From Cristatella mucedo (lineage: Eukaryota > Bryozoa > Phylactolaemata > Cristatellidae), in assembly GCA_009760855.2 (NCBI GenBank), contig WPIO01000067.1:1177501-1227500 (forward strand): a DNA stretch of 50,000 nucleotides. The letters run 5' to 3'. The notes beneath the pieces were generated by a model, which was not told the origin of the DNA, searched no databases, and saw only the letters and a list, made by a program, of their open reading frames with translations. Below, piece by piece: positions 9,692 through 18,640 of this stretch (position 1 is its first letter; each line of letters begins with the position of its first letter). The translations under genes were made by a program, and so were the position numbers.

Positions 9692-10166
9692 GCCGCCGGC
9701 CAAGCAGCGCCACCGCCACTCTCGTCGCAGGCATCACATCGGTCTGCCGGCCGGTGGGTGAGAGCCGGCCGGTGGGTGAGAGCCGTGGTGGAGACATCGC
9801 CAGGCTTCGGCTGTCCCTGCTGCCCCCCCCCCAACTGATGCTGCTGCTTCTGCTGCTGGCACAGCTAGCACTGATAAGGCTACTAAGGCTGGTAGCAGCA
9901 GTGGCAGCTAATCTGCTGCCGCTGAAGCCTGGGGGGACGCGGTCGTGGGGGGGGCTCAAGCTGCCTACCTTGCCAACCCTTCTTGCCCCACAGCGGTCCC
10001 ACAGAACAAACACCTGCGGTGGAAGCCAGCTGCAGGCTGCACCTTAATTTCTCCACCGCTGGGCCAGCAGCAGCCGATGGGCGGTCGGGTCATAAAGCCG
10101 TCCTGTCCAACGCTTGGTGCTGTGTGAGGGGGCCCTTTCTGCAGATAGTGACCCCTCCCTGAGATT

Positions 10167-10232
10167 GGGTGGGAGCCTCTGACAATCCGAGATCTGACAG
10201 GGTGGGAGCATGTGACAATCCGAGATCCCAAT
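10167..10232. repeat. 33-base imperfect tandem duplication
   Basis: gggtgggagc..gtgacaatccgagatc occurs twice with a 33-base period (10167 and 10200). Two differences lie in the middle of the unit. Confidence 0.8.
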
Positions 10233-11439
10233 CCTCCCTGACACAGTGGGAGATGGGGATTTTGGAGTACTTAGGCGACTGGAGAATCTCGCTCTGCCAT
10301 TGCACAGCTAACTATCAAAGAGAACTTGTTCTCGGCCGAACTTGTTCTGAGTTTGTTCAGAGCAGGTGCACATTAAGGCCAACTACAGCCCGTTCTGCTC
10401 AGTGGACAGACGATACAGGTGGGTGGGGAGGGGAGGGTAGCTAGCTGCCGACGAATCCCCCTGCCACTATAGCCAGCCTTACAATCAGCGCTGATGCTGC
10501 CCTTCCTTGGCGCATGCAGGCCTAAGCTGACGCCAGGCCAAGCTGCGGTCGGGGATAAGAAGCACTAAGCCGGCTGGGCCCCTCATGACGAAGCCTTAGC
10601 GCCCTTCCCTCGGGGTGGGTGGGTGGGGGAGGGTTACAATCTGCCTGGAGCTGCCACGGAGCTCTATCTCTCACACACCGTGTGGTGAGTACGGTGAGCC
10701 GGTGACTCACCAAATCAGAGCAGCACGGCATACCGGTGGTGCACCCTAGTTAAGGGGCAGCACCTGAGAAAGCCATCGGGAGGAAAGAATGCACCTAAGG
10801 AAAAAGAGCCTGACTCTGCCTGCCCGCCGGCCTGCCCGGCTGCCTGCCTGCCATCTTGCAGAATTCACCAGCTGCTGCTCTCATCACCCTGCCCAGTCAA
10901 CAGCTACTGCATAGTCAAATCAGGCCGGCCAGGTATCCCTGAGATGTTGGCATTCCGGGTAAAAGACCCGCGACCAGTTTCGGCTGATGATCGGCTTTCT
11001 GGGTCGTGGCCAAAGCTAGATGGACCCCTTTGCATTCACTCCTAACTAGTGCAGCAGAGTGTTTCCAAGCTCCCCGAGTTGCTGCCGCCCGATCGAATGA
11101 CAAATATCTCGAGTCGAAACCATTTCGCCCTCTTGGTAAGGAAGGCGGTGCCTTGCAGTGCTGCAGCCAGAGTGGCTCGACTCGATCAGTGGCAGCGGCG
11201 GCAGCAGCATCGACGACCCTGCTCGCTCGCATGCATGGACTTACCGCGAGCCTGCCCCCCCCCCTTACGGTTCGGCTCATGGGGTGGAGCCCAACCTGGC
11301 TGCGTTCGAGAGAGGTAGGGGCCCCTTGCGGTTGTGCTCAGCGGATTGAGATCCGATGGCGCCTGCAGCCGCTGGCTCTTAGCTTCAGCAGGCTTCTGGC
11401 CCTTCTAGATCCAGGTCGCACGCCGGGCTCGCGCGAGAG

Positions 11440-11560
11440 TCCTTCAGCGGGCGACTCGTCATTGCCTGTAGCTGCAAGTGGAAGTGATAGTCGCAAAGGG
11501 TCTTCTGCCGCCGTGTAAATGAGACTGTTGAATCAGCTGACCTTTACATTTTTACTTGCA
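11440..11560 (+). mobile_element. SINE-A 3' part
   Basis: gcctgtagctgcaagtggaa, gtgatagtcgcaaagggtct, then tctgccgccgtgtaaatgag and actgttgaatcagctgacct follow the SINE-A body and tail order seen at 30380-30455. The head with its A and B boxes is not recognisable upstream, so the copy is 5'-truncated or diverged. Confidence 0.55.
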
Positions 11561-12575
11561 TTAATGAGGCTGGCCTCTGGGTGACCTTTGACCACACTAC
11601 GACCATATAAAGGAGAGCTGGCCTAGCTATCCTATGCAGCCCAGTTCAAACGGTCAAATGCAGGTCGACGGTACAATTTGTACGACAAGCAGAGGTGAAG
11701 ACTACTGTGGACCCCTGCCCGCCCCCCCCCCGACCAAGAGCGTATCATTCCGCATTCCTTTTACCCTCGAACAAACGACACTTCTCCCTTCCCTAGTGAA
11801 CAGCCCCCCCCCCCCAGGCAGGATGTGCAGATGCAGTAGCAAACTAAGGAAGACAGTTGAGCAGCGCGCAGTGCTAGTGCACAACTGCTTTATCCTCTGC
11901 AGTCCTCGGTGCCGAGAAGAAGTGACATGGCGCCAGTCCGAGGATTAGTAGTGCATCTGACCTTGGAGGACAAGTCAGCTCCAGGAGCTCCAGGGCAGTG
12001 AATGCAAGCAGCATAGTCGCCCTGGTCGCCCACGTCGGCTCAAGGGTTCGCCTAATCCATTCGCGACATTCGAGCTGCTTCGCACTCGAATCAAGCTGGC
12101 TCCCCCACGGAGACTCTGCTATGCATCGGCTGACCCACGGACAGGATGTCATGCTTCGCTTGTCAGGAGGTCTGGGCGCGGCTGGCTGTCACAGGAAACA
12201 CCTCGACTGTGTCGAGAAATGCAGCATCGGTAGAAGGTTATCATAGGAAAGTTGCCGTCCACACGCAGTCACTGAGGAGAGGAAAAGTGGCTCACGAACG
12301 GGTGCCAGTGAAAGCCAATCGTGTCTCGAAGTGTCTCGAAAAAGTCTCGAAGGATGCGTATCGAGGAGTGGAGAGTGAGGGGTGAGGAGCCTGCGACGTG
12401 AGGGTCGAGACATGCGATGGGTGTGCGAGCTGGGCATGCTTCGACCGCCCACGGCAGGCTGACCAGATCGAGCGAAAGAGAACGGCGATTACAAAAGTTG
12501 AATCGATCTGACTGCTCGTCACAACTTAAGCTTTCCCCGATGCCCAGCTGGGGGGGGGGTCCTCTCGTCTCTCAG
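11561..12575. other. Unassigned; moderate GC, several poly-C/poly-G runs
   Basis: Poly-C runs lie at about 11716 and 11803-11813, and poly-G at about 12551-12559. Short overlapping frames only. The short repeat gtgtctcgaa occurs twice at 12320-12339. Confidence 0.3.
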
Positions 12576-13237
12576 CCTCATCAGCTGAGCCCCCCACCCG
12601 CCCGCCTCTGTTGAGCGAACCTGTTGAGCTCTACAGAACCTTCGACGACGACGACGACCACCACCACCTCCACCACGGAATCCTCCGAAGCCACAAAGGG
12701 AACGCGAACGAACGATGGTGGGGGGGGGCGAAAAGCGGGATAACAACGAGCCAGGCAGCTCGAGACGAGCGGCTGCAGCTGCCTCTGACGGCAGCTGCAG
12801 CCGCCGAGATTCTGCCGCCGAAGGCTTCGAATAATTTGCCCACGACGGCCTACCCTACAGCCGCAGATGGAGCGGTTGAGGGGGGTCCGTCGAGGGCTGA
12901 ACACGAGGCATCTCGGTGTAGGCTCATTATCGTCAGGACTGCTCCGAGACTGGGGGCGGCTAGTGCGTGCCCCCTGCCAGCAGCTCCAGGAGGAGGCTCG
13001 ACCAGCAATCTGGATGATGGCCGATGTCTGGACCCGGTCCCCAAATCCCCGCCTGGCGGCCGTAATGAAGCCAATTGTCGGAGTAAACGCTCACGAACAA
13101 CTGTTGATATAGTTAACGCGCTTCCCAGCTGGGTGCGGAATCCGTCGGCGGCGCTGGCCTTTGTTTCGGCGGGAGCGTCGGCCGGCCGGCCGGCCGCGAC
13201 GGATGATCCGTCGCGGTGGCCGGCCGAGGGCGATTAG
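12576..13237 (+). CDS. Weak candidate exon: 220-codon open frame with acidic/His-rich start, no recognised family
   Basis: The pyrimidine-rich tcctctcgtctctcag ends in AG at 12574-12575. An open frame then runs to TAG at 13235-13237 without any ATG near its start, so it would have to be an internal or last exon. The translated beginning contains TFDDDDDHHHLHHGILRSHK. Later parts are Ala/Pro/Gly-rich with a KRSRTT basic patch. The GC-rich composition makes stops rare, and minus-strand frames are open across the same bases, so chance is a serious alternative. The 3' part enters the GGCC-rich hairpin at 13194-13216. Confidence 0.2.
13194..13216. repeat. Perfect 11-bp inverted repeat with 1-base loop
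   Basis: CCGCGACGGAT / G / ATCCGTCGCGG. It is flanked on both sides by ggccggcc runs (13179-13193 and 13218-13225) that could lengthen the stem with a bulge. A very stable hairpin is expected in either strand. Confidence 0.9.
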
Positions 13238-13348
13238 ACGAAAGCGAGAAAAGAGCGCCGCAGCCGTCCGACAGTCTCGGAAATGGACAGTCTCGGAAAT
13301 GGACGGCGACTGCGCGCGTCCACGTGAGTTGCATTAGGATGCGGCGAC

Positions 13349-13405
13349 GCTGGCGATAGCTGCACGCCAGGCGGCATCGCCGCCTGGCGTGCAGCTATCG
13401 CCAGC
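13349..13405. repeat. Perfect 27-bp inverted repeat with 3-base loop
   Basis: The left arm 13349-13375 is the exact reverse complement of the right arm 13379-13405, around the loop atc (13376-13378). I checked it base by base: the core ctggcgatagctgcacgcca is mirrored by tggcgtgcagctatcgccag. The pairing stops sharply outside the arms. It could be a fold-back artefact, a recent palindromic duplication or a structured-RNA hairpin. Confidence 0.95.
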
Positions 13406-14370
13406 CGATCGCTCCCGGACCGCGCCGCCCGCCCTCGAACCCTCCTCGCAGCCTTCGGGAAGCGTCCTCCGGCAATTAGCTGACACCTTACGCTGTGCGC
13501 CGCCGCCGCTGCGCTGCCCGACCGTATGTGTTTGCTTTCGAAACGCCGCGCCCGGCGGCGTCGTGGAGGACCTCCGTAGCTCCTATATGTGGGTAATCTC
13601 AAAACAAACACGGGAAGCCGACCGATGCTCCGGCGACAGCGCGCACGCCTCCGACGCCGGCAGCCGCGAGCGCGCGCAAGCGGGAGTGGGGAGGTCTCAC
13701 CTCTGCCGCCGCCGCACTGGCGGCGGCGGCAGCGATTGTCGCCGCTGCCATGCCGAGCAGCACCGACGCCACGACGACGTAAACGCCTGTCCGCCGCTGC
13801 ATTGTCCGCTGGTGTCGCCGCCTCACCGCCGTCCTCCTCCTCTGCCGACGCCTCCCGCTCCTCTTCCGTCGACTGCCGAGTGCTCGGGCGGCGCCTCAGG
13901 CAGCACGCCGGGCAACCGCTGGCTGGCTGCGCAGCGTGCGCGGCTCCTCCTTCGCTGAGCCACCACCCGTTCGTTCGTGCGACGGCGCCGCGGCGGCCTG
14001 GCTCGGCGGCGGCGGGGCACACTTCGCTCGGCGAGCGATTCCGACGAGCGGTAGTGCGTGCTGCGCTAGCGGCCGACCTACCTGCAAGATCGACGCTGCG
14101 GCTGCTCGCGCTGCTACCGGCCGCACGTCGAGAGCAACGCAGTCGCGCACGCAAAAAGCTGCCGCCGCGGGCGCGACTGCGTTCGCACCGGCTGCTGCTG
14201 CTGCTGCTGCCGCTGCTCGGTGACCGTCTGCTGAGCGCCGACAGGAAATAGTGGCGGCCGTTCCCTTTACTTAGCAGCCTCCCCAGTAACCGCCGGGCCA
14301 GTAGTCGTTGACCCCTGTGACATCAGCTGTTTGCTCAGCTCCCGGCCCAGCCCACTCACCCCGGCCCCAC
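13406..14370. other. Very GC-rich, CpG-rich region with CCG/CTG tracts
   Basis: Minus-strand 13234-14154 and plus-strand 13389-13958 and 13589-14251 are all open at once, which is expected where stops are rare. The translations are Arg/Ala/Ser low-complexity. (CTG)n lies at 14191-14210. A CpG-island-like promoter is possible, but nothing positional supports it. Confidence 0.35.
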
Positions 14371-14570
14371 CCACTACCTACCCTGTAACCCAAGACCCAC
14401 TACCTACCCTGTAACCCAAAGCCGCCGTCGGCGGCGGTCTGCGCTCGCGCCTGGCCTCTCCTCTCAGCGCTCTCGCGAGGTGGAGTGGTAAAAGAGCCGC
14501 CGTCGGCGGCGGTCTGCGCTCGCGCCTGGCCTCTCCACTCAGCGCTCTCGCGCGGTGGAGTGGTAAAAAT
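14371..14570. repeat. Nested tandem duplications: 26-base unit x2, then 75-base unit x2
   Basis: cactacctaccctgtaaccc repeats with a 26-base period at 14372 and 14398. Directly after it, a 75-base unit beginning gccgccgtcggcggcggtct and ending in tggagtggtaaaa occurs at 14421-14495 and 14496-14570 with only a few substitutions. Each 75-base unit starts with a self-complementary gccgccgtcggcggc. Confidence 0.9.
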
Positions 14571-14681
14571 ACTCGGCCGAAGGCGGAAGCATTTACGAGC
14601 TCCGTGCGGAGCGCTTTCCTTGTCGTCTGCAAGTCGGCGTGTGCGTCTGCCTGCAGCGTATCGAAAGCCGGCGATAGTTGA

Positions 14682-14695
14682 GCATCACGTGATGC
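14682..14695. promoter_or_regulatory. 14-bp palindrome containing an E-box
   Basis: GCATCACGTGATGC is a perfect palindrome centred on CACGTG (14686-14691), the high-affinity site of bHLH-ZIP factors such as MYC/MAX/USF. It is isolated, and no adjacent promoter is identified, so a regulatory role is only a possibility. Confidence 0.3.
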
Positions 14696-15149
14696 GACAG
14701 GCGAGCGGCAGCACTTAGGCTTCTCGCTGGTTCTTGCATCAATAAGAAGAAGCCAATATCTGAGCTGGCTTCCGCTTCCGCTACCTGCGACCGACCGACC
14801 GACCGAACGATACCAATTTTTTGAACAGTCGTCCGAGGGGGTTTACAAGCGAAGCCACGTCGCTCGGCACGTTGCATAGGCTGCCGAGCAGCGGAGCGAT
14901 TGGCGAGCCGTCGTGTCGCGCACCACTCGCCGTCGGTGCGCACGAGCGCCCACAGCGAACTGGACGCAAGCGAAGTGAGCAACAGGTGGCCAGTCCGCGG
15001 CGAGTCGTCGGCGAGCTCTCTTCCAGCTTTAGGGGTGTGCGAACGAACTGGAGGCACAGGTCAGCGAGAGGATTGGAAGTCGGTAAGAGACGCAGCTAAG
15101 AAATATGCTCTCGAGTCGCAAGAGCGGATGGTTACTTGCATTGCTTGGA

Positions 15150-15235
15150 AATGCATTCACCTTGACCTCGGTCGCTAAAGGCGAGCAACAGAACCTTGAA
15201 GTCGATGCGTCGCTCCGTGGGCCGAGCGGCAAGAA
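15150..15235 (-). mobile_element. Joined SINE-B and LINE-B fragments
   Basis: 15150-15188 (aaatgcattcaccttgacct, cggtcgctaaaggcgagca) is the internal part of SINE-B in minus orientation (compare 49085-49125). It runs straight into 15189-15235, where the minus strand reads RRIDFKVLLLAF, the LINE-B ORF2 block. Both pieces share orientation with no visible tail between them. No intact frame. Confidence 0.6.
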
Positions 15236-15447
15236 GAGCGCAACGAGGCATTCTGCGGGGCTCGCAAACGATAAGAATGGCTGCAGAATTTTCTCCGAAG
15301 TCCGGTTGGCTTGTCACACGTGCACCGACCAGCTTGACCGCGATGTCTTTATCTAAGCCAGCCTAAAATTGTGAAAAGGTTCAGCAGCCGAATTCAAGTC
15401 AGACTCGATTGCGGACTGGGTGAGCCGACTCGCTCTAATGGCTTTCG

Positions 15448-15598
15448 AGAGAGAGAGAGAGAAAGTGTGCGTGTGTGTGTGCGTGTGCGTGTGCGTGTGC
15501 GTGTGCGTGTGCGTGTGCGTGTGCGTGTGCGTGTGCGTGTGCGTGTGCGTGTGCGTGTGCGTGTGCGTGTGCGTGTGCGTGTGCGTGTGCGTGTGCGT

Positions 15599-15633
<35 letters not shown>
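15448..15633. repeat. Compound array: (GA)n then (GTGCGT)n then (GT)n
   Basis: A short GA run (15448-15463) is followed by a hexanucleotide GTGCGT array to about 15612 (over 20 units, apparently perfect) and a (GT)n end. Alternating purine-pyrimidine throughout favours Z-DNA. The Cys/Val and Arg/Thr ORFs across it are repeat by-products. Confidence 0.95.
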
Positions 15634-15784
15634 CTGCCACCAAAGTGGTTCGGTGGCTTCCACGTCCGGCCAGGAGCAAGCCGCAAGCACAGCGCTTGTA
15701 GCTAGTCTCAGCCGACACGCGATGACAAACTGCGCGACGCCCGAACCTTGTATTTACGGCTAACGACTTGTGGGTATTGCGGGG

Positions 15785-15865
15785 TACGGACATTCCCACC
15801 CTGGACGTTTTCCCACTGGACATTTCCCCGGACATTTCCCCTCCCGGACATTCCCCCTGGTAATG
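15785..15865. repeat. Cluster of GGACATTTCCCC-type motifs
   Basis: ggacattccc, ggacgttttccc, ggacatttcccc, ggacatttcccc and ggacattccccc occur within 80 bases. A reverse-oriented ggaatgtcc occurs at about 16490, so the block may be one end of an unrecognised element reaching to about 16560. Confidence 0.6.
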
Positions 15866-15883
15866 TCATTACCCCGGTATATG

Positions 15884-16077
15884 GGTTAGGGTTTAAGGGT
15901 TTAGAGTGTTTAGTGTTTATAGTTTAAGGTTTTTAGGGTTTATGGTTTAATGTTTAGGATTTAGGGTTTTAGGGTTTATGGTTTTCAGGGTTTCGGGTAT
16001 AGAATTTAGGGTTAGGGATTTAGAGTTTAGGGTTTTTAGGGTCTACGGTTTAGGTTTTAGGGTTTAGGGCGGGCTTC
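15884..16077 (+). repeat. Degenerate TTTAGGG-like tract
   Basis: Irregular gggttt, agggtttagg and ggtttatggttt units fill about 190 bases, with many variants and no fixed register. It resembles eroded plant-type telomere repeat (TTTAGGG) or TTAGGG with slippage. A functional telomere end is excluded because unrelated sequence follows on both sides. Confidence 0.7.
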
Positions 16078-16461
16078 GCCTCCGCCGCCTAAATCCACCC
16101 TTGCTCGCACTCTCCACTTTAATTAGTGCGTCTTAGTGCATAACTAGATCTCTTGCGGTCGAGTTATGCTCAGTAGACTTCTGAGGCTTAGCGCTCATTT
16201 GCAGGAACGCGAGGCACGCCGTAGTGCACGCCCGCTTTGACGGGTACGAACACGTGCCTGACGGTGTCGAGCGGGACGTAACTTCCGCGTGACCGAACTG
16301 TATAGCTCGCCGCAGCCGCCGCTCGCTCCATTAGAAACCAGCCTTCCAATCCATCCATTCTTCTAATTATACTGAGTTGATTTTATTTTAATAGAGCATG
16401 AACTTAATTTAATTTTATATATATATACATATCTGTATTCTTAGTTATACATCCTTCAACA

Positions 16462-16550
16462 TAGGGGGAAATTCTTACAGGGGGGTGGGGGAATGTCCTA
16501 GGGTTCACCAGGGGGGAGGAAATGGCGGGGGGGGGGGGGGAACTCCAGGA
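16462..16550 (+). repeat. G-run cluster with quadruplex potential
   Basis: Runs of 5, 6, 5, 6 and 14 G (the last at 16527-16540) lie within about 90 bases on the plus strand. This is more than enough for intrastrand G-quadruplex folding. It also contains the reverse-oriented ggaatgtcc motif. Confidence 0.7.
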
Positions 16551-17164
16551 GGGAAATTTCCAACAACAGGGTGTAGCACCAGTGCACGCAAGTACGCCGA
16601 CAATTGCGAAACCCGGCAGCGTCGACGGGCGCTCATACTTTAACATAACAAGCTCATATCCATAATGTAGACAAGTCTATTCGACAGCAGCAGACGGTTA
16701 CGGGCTCTCCACAGCGGCCACGACAGACACTCGTGGCTCCGCGGCCTAGGGCTCAAATTAATTCAAATGCCTACGCCGACTCCGGACGCGAAACTCTCTG
16801 CCCATCTCACGGCGTTGGCTTTCATGCTGCCACGACCAAGGGCAGACGCACAATCGGCTCCTAGCTGCAGCAATTCAGGAAACGCAAATGATGAATATCA
16901 ATCATGATGCCGCGCCGCTTCGGCCACGTTTGCCGCGCCGGTTTGACCGTGCGGATGTAACGTACTCGCACCGGTCGAGCCTGCGGGCGGGCGGGCAGGC
17001 GCGCTCGCGTTGCCTCTCCGTTCCGTTGTAGGCACTCGAACTCGGGGCAACCGAGCGCCGTCGAGCCCCGATAACCGCCTGCCCGCACGCCCACCCGCCC
17101 GCCCGCCGGGCGCCCGCACCCGCCATAGCCGCCGACGCACCATTACGCCGAGGCGACTGGACTG
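16551..17164. other. Unassigned, GC-rich in its second half
   Basis: Overlapping Arg/Ala/Pro-rich frames near 16.9-17.1 kb come from gcccgcacgcccacccgccc-type sequence and are not supported as genes. Confidence 0.3.
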
Positions 17165-17330
17165 TAGGGAACTGTCTGTAATGCGCTGGGCAGCCGGCAA
17201 GATGGGAGCCAGCCGGTGCAAGCCGGTGGCAATTAAGGATAGCCTACTCAGTACTCGAACCCAAAACCTGTGACCTGAAGAGCGAGCACCTGATCCACGG
17301 GCTAAGACCAGTAGCCTCCGAACAAGACGA
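17165..17330 (-). mobile_element. SINE-A, diverged copy
   Basis: On the minus strand, tagcccgtggatcaggtgctc leads to a B box GGTTCGAGTAC (17251-17261 on plus). A body with tatccttaattgccaccggc then corresponds to the atcatttattgccactgca part of the copy at 5005. The tail is not clear. Confidence 0.55.
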
Positions 17331-17514
17331 TACGCGACGGCTACGACGCGGCGACGCAGAGCTGCCGGGCAGAGAGCTGGGTGCTGGGGCTCTCCTTGAA
17401 CTTCCGCGTGAAGCGACATCTTTCATATCTTATGTGAGGAGTGAGCGCTTTGCTCCTGGGCTAAGATCCGGGGCGATCCGACCCTAGTCCATCCGGTCCT
17501 GTCTTTACTCAACG

Positions 17515-17515
<1 letters not shown>

Positions 17516-17577
<62 letters not shown>
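17516..17577. repeat. (CT)n microsatellite
   Basis: About 30 perfect CT units. Shorter GA runs follow at 17590 and 17647, giving opposite-strand purine tracts within 100 bases. Confidence 0.95.
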
Positions 17578-17579
<2 letters not shown>

Positions 17580-17827
17580 GGAGAAAGAGCGAGAGAGATT
17601 AGAGAGAAAAACCGTTGGGCAAAGAATGAGAAGTTTGAAGTCTGAAGAGAGAGAGAGAGAGTGCGTGCTTACAGTGAGACATATAGATACGAAAGATGTG
17701 GAGATACACAGTACTCATGTGACCGACCATGCCGCGAGAGAGTCCATTTCTTGTATTCCTCAAAGGCCGCCGGTGCGCTGGGAATGCGACTCGTAGTTAA
17801 GCAGCTGGAGCGACTTAGTGACTCGCC

Positions 17828-18187
17828 ATGGATCCACGGAAGAGGGAAATGGGCCAACCACTCCTCCTGAACAGCCAGAACTGCCGAAACATGCTTGCGG
17901 AAACCAATCGATTCTCGTTCTCGCGGTCTGCGAACCTACCGGATTTCAGTTCACGAAGCCAAAATGCAAGCAGGACATGTCTAGAAATTCCATTATGCAA
18001 CGGGTCCATGTTGCTAGAACGAAGTACGCGACGCTTAATCCACAGTCATCAAGGAGTACGACGGCAGTACGCCTCTGCAGCAATGTTGGTAGCAAGGGCT
18101 TACAAAAAATACCTCGGCACTGCATCTGAGATAGTTAACGTAAAACGTCGTGTCTTTCCACGATGGCCCGCCAGTGGTTCTGAGTAA
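17828..18187 (+). CDS. Weak candidate: 119-codon ORF with strong Kozak start, no recognised family
   Basis: ATG in the context gccATGG (optimal -3 and +4) opens a 119-residue frame starting MDPRKREMGQPLLLNS and ending at TGA. The composition is ordinary and basic (Arg/Ser/Asn), without repeats, a signal peptide or membrane segments. It is single-exon and overlaps another plus frame (17818-18129), so chance cannot be excluded. No similarity recognised. Confidence 0.2.
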   Translation: MDPRKREMGQPLLLNSQNCRNMLAETNRFSFSRSANLPDFSSRSQNASRTCLEIPLCNGSMLLERSTRRLIHSHQGVRRQYASAAMLVARAYKKYLGTASEIVNVKRRVFPRWPASGSE

Positions 18188-18570
18188 GATTATAAGCTGA
18201 GTCCCAACTTTTCTTTGACTTGGAGCGTGTTTACTGCCTTTATCCTGAACCTGGGCCTCAGCGAGGACCGCTGTGCGAAATCGGTGCCTTAAGCGGAAAA
18301 TAAGCGCCTACATTTAGTTGACCGCGAAGCTTTTCCCTGTACGAATGCATGCGGTAAAAAAAATCCAAGTATGCGTGCGTTAGAGAAGGTTGGAGCGCGA
18401 TACACACGGCAGAAAAGGCCCGCTTTGTAAATGTCCAGCACGAATGCGACGGAATGCGAATGCGAGTGCGGCGGAGTGTGCACGTGCGGAGGATGCTGCG
18501 CACAGAGGCTGCGCACAGAACCTCTGCTGCACCCGACACGTCGGACCTGCGCTCTCTGCACTGGCCAGCA

Positions 18571-18640
18571 ACAACTGTCAACAACTGGCAACAACTGGAA
18601 ACAACTGGAAACAACTGGCAACAACTGGCAACAACTTGCA
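18571..18640 (+). repeat. 10-base minisatellite, 7 units
   Basis: Units acaactgtca, acaactggca (x3), acaactggaa (x2) and acaacttgca lie head to tail. Because 10 is not a multiple of 3, all frames cycle through the same Asn/Thr/Gln peptide. Confidence 0.95.

Larger units (their letters stand above)
8601..11439. other. GC-rich unassigned region with CAG/CCG tracts and poly-C runs
   Basis: Long overlapping frames (for example minus 9066-10013) arise because stop codons are rare at this base composition. All six frames are open over much of it. It contains a (CCG)n stretch at 9348-9370, (CAG)n at 9672-9691, an 18-base duplication (ggccggtgggtgagagcc) at 9749-9784, and poly-C runs at about 9824 and 11257. 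A CpG-island-like promoter region cannot be excluded, but no TATA box, initiator or first exon is defensible. Confidence 0.35.

Noticed and set aside
9066-10013. 315-codon minus-strand ORF
   Set aside because: GC-rich, low-complexity Ser/Arg/Gly/Ala translation with several other frames open over the same bases. No splice or start context, no domain.
13234-14154. 306-codon minus-strand ORF
   Set aside because: Arg/Ala-dominated translation of very GC-rich DNA. Three other frames are open at the same place.
15884-16077. A chromosome end
   Set aside because: The telomere-like units are degenerate and are followed by ordinary unique and repeat DNA for more than 30 kb.
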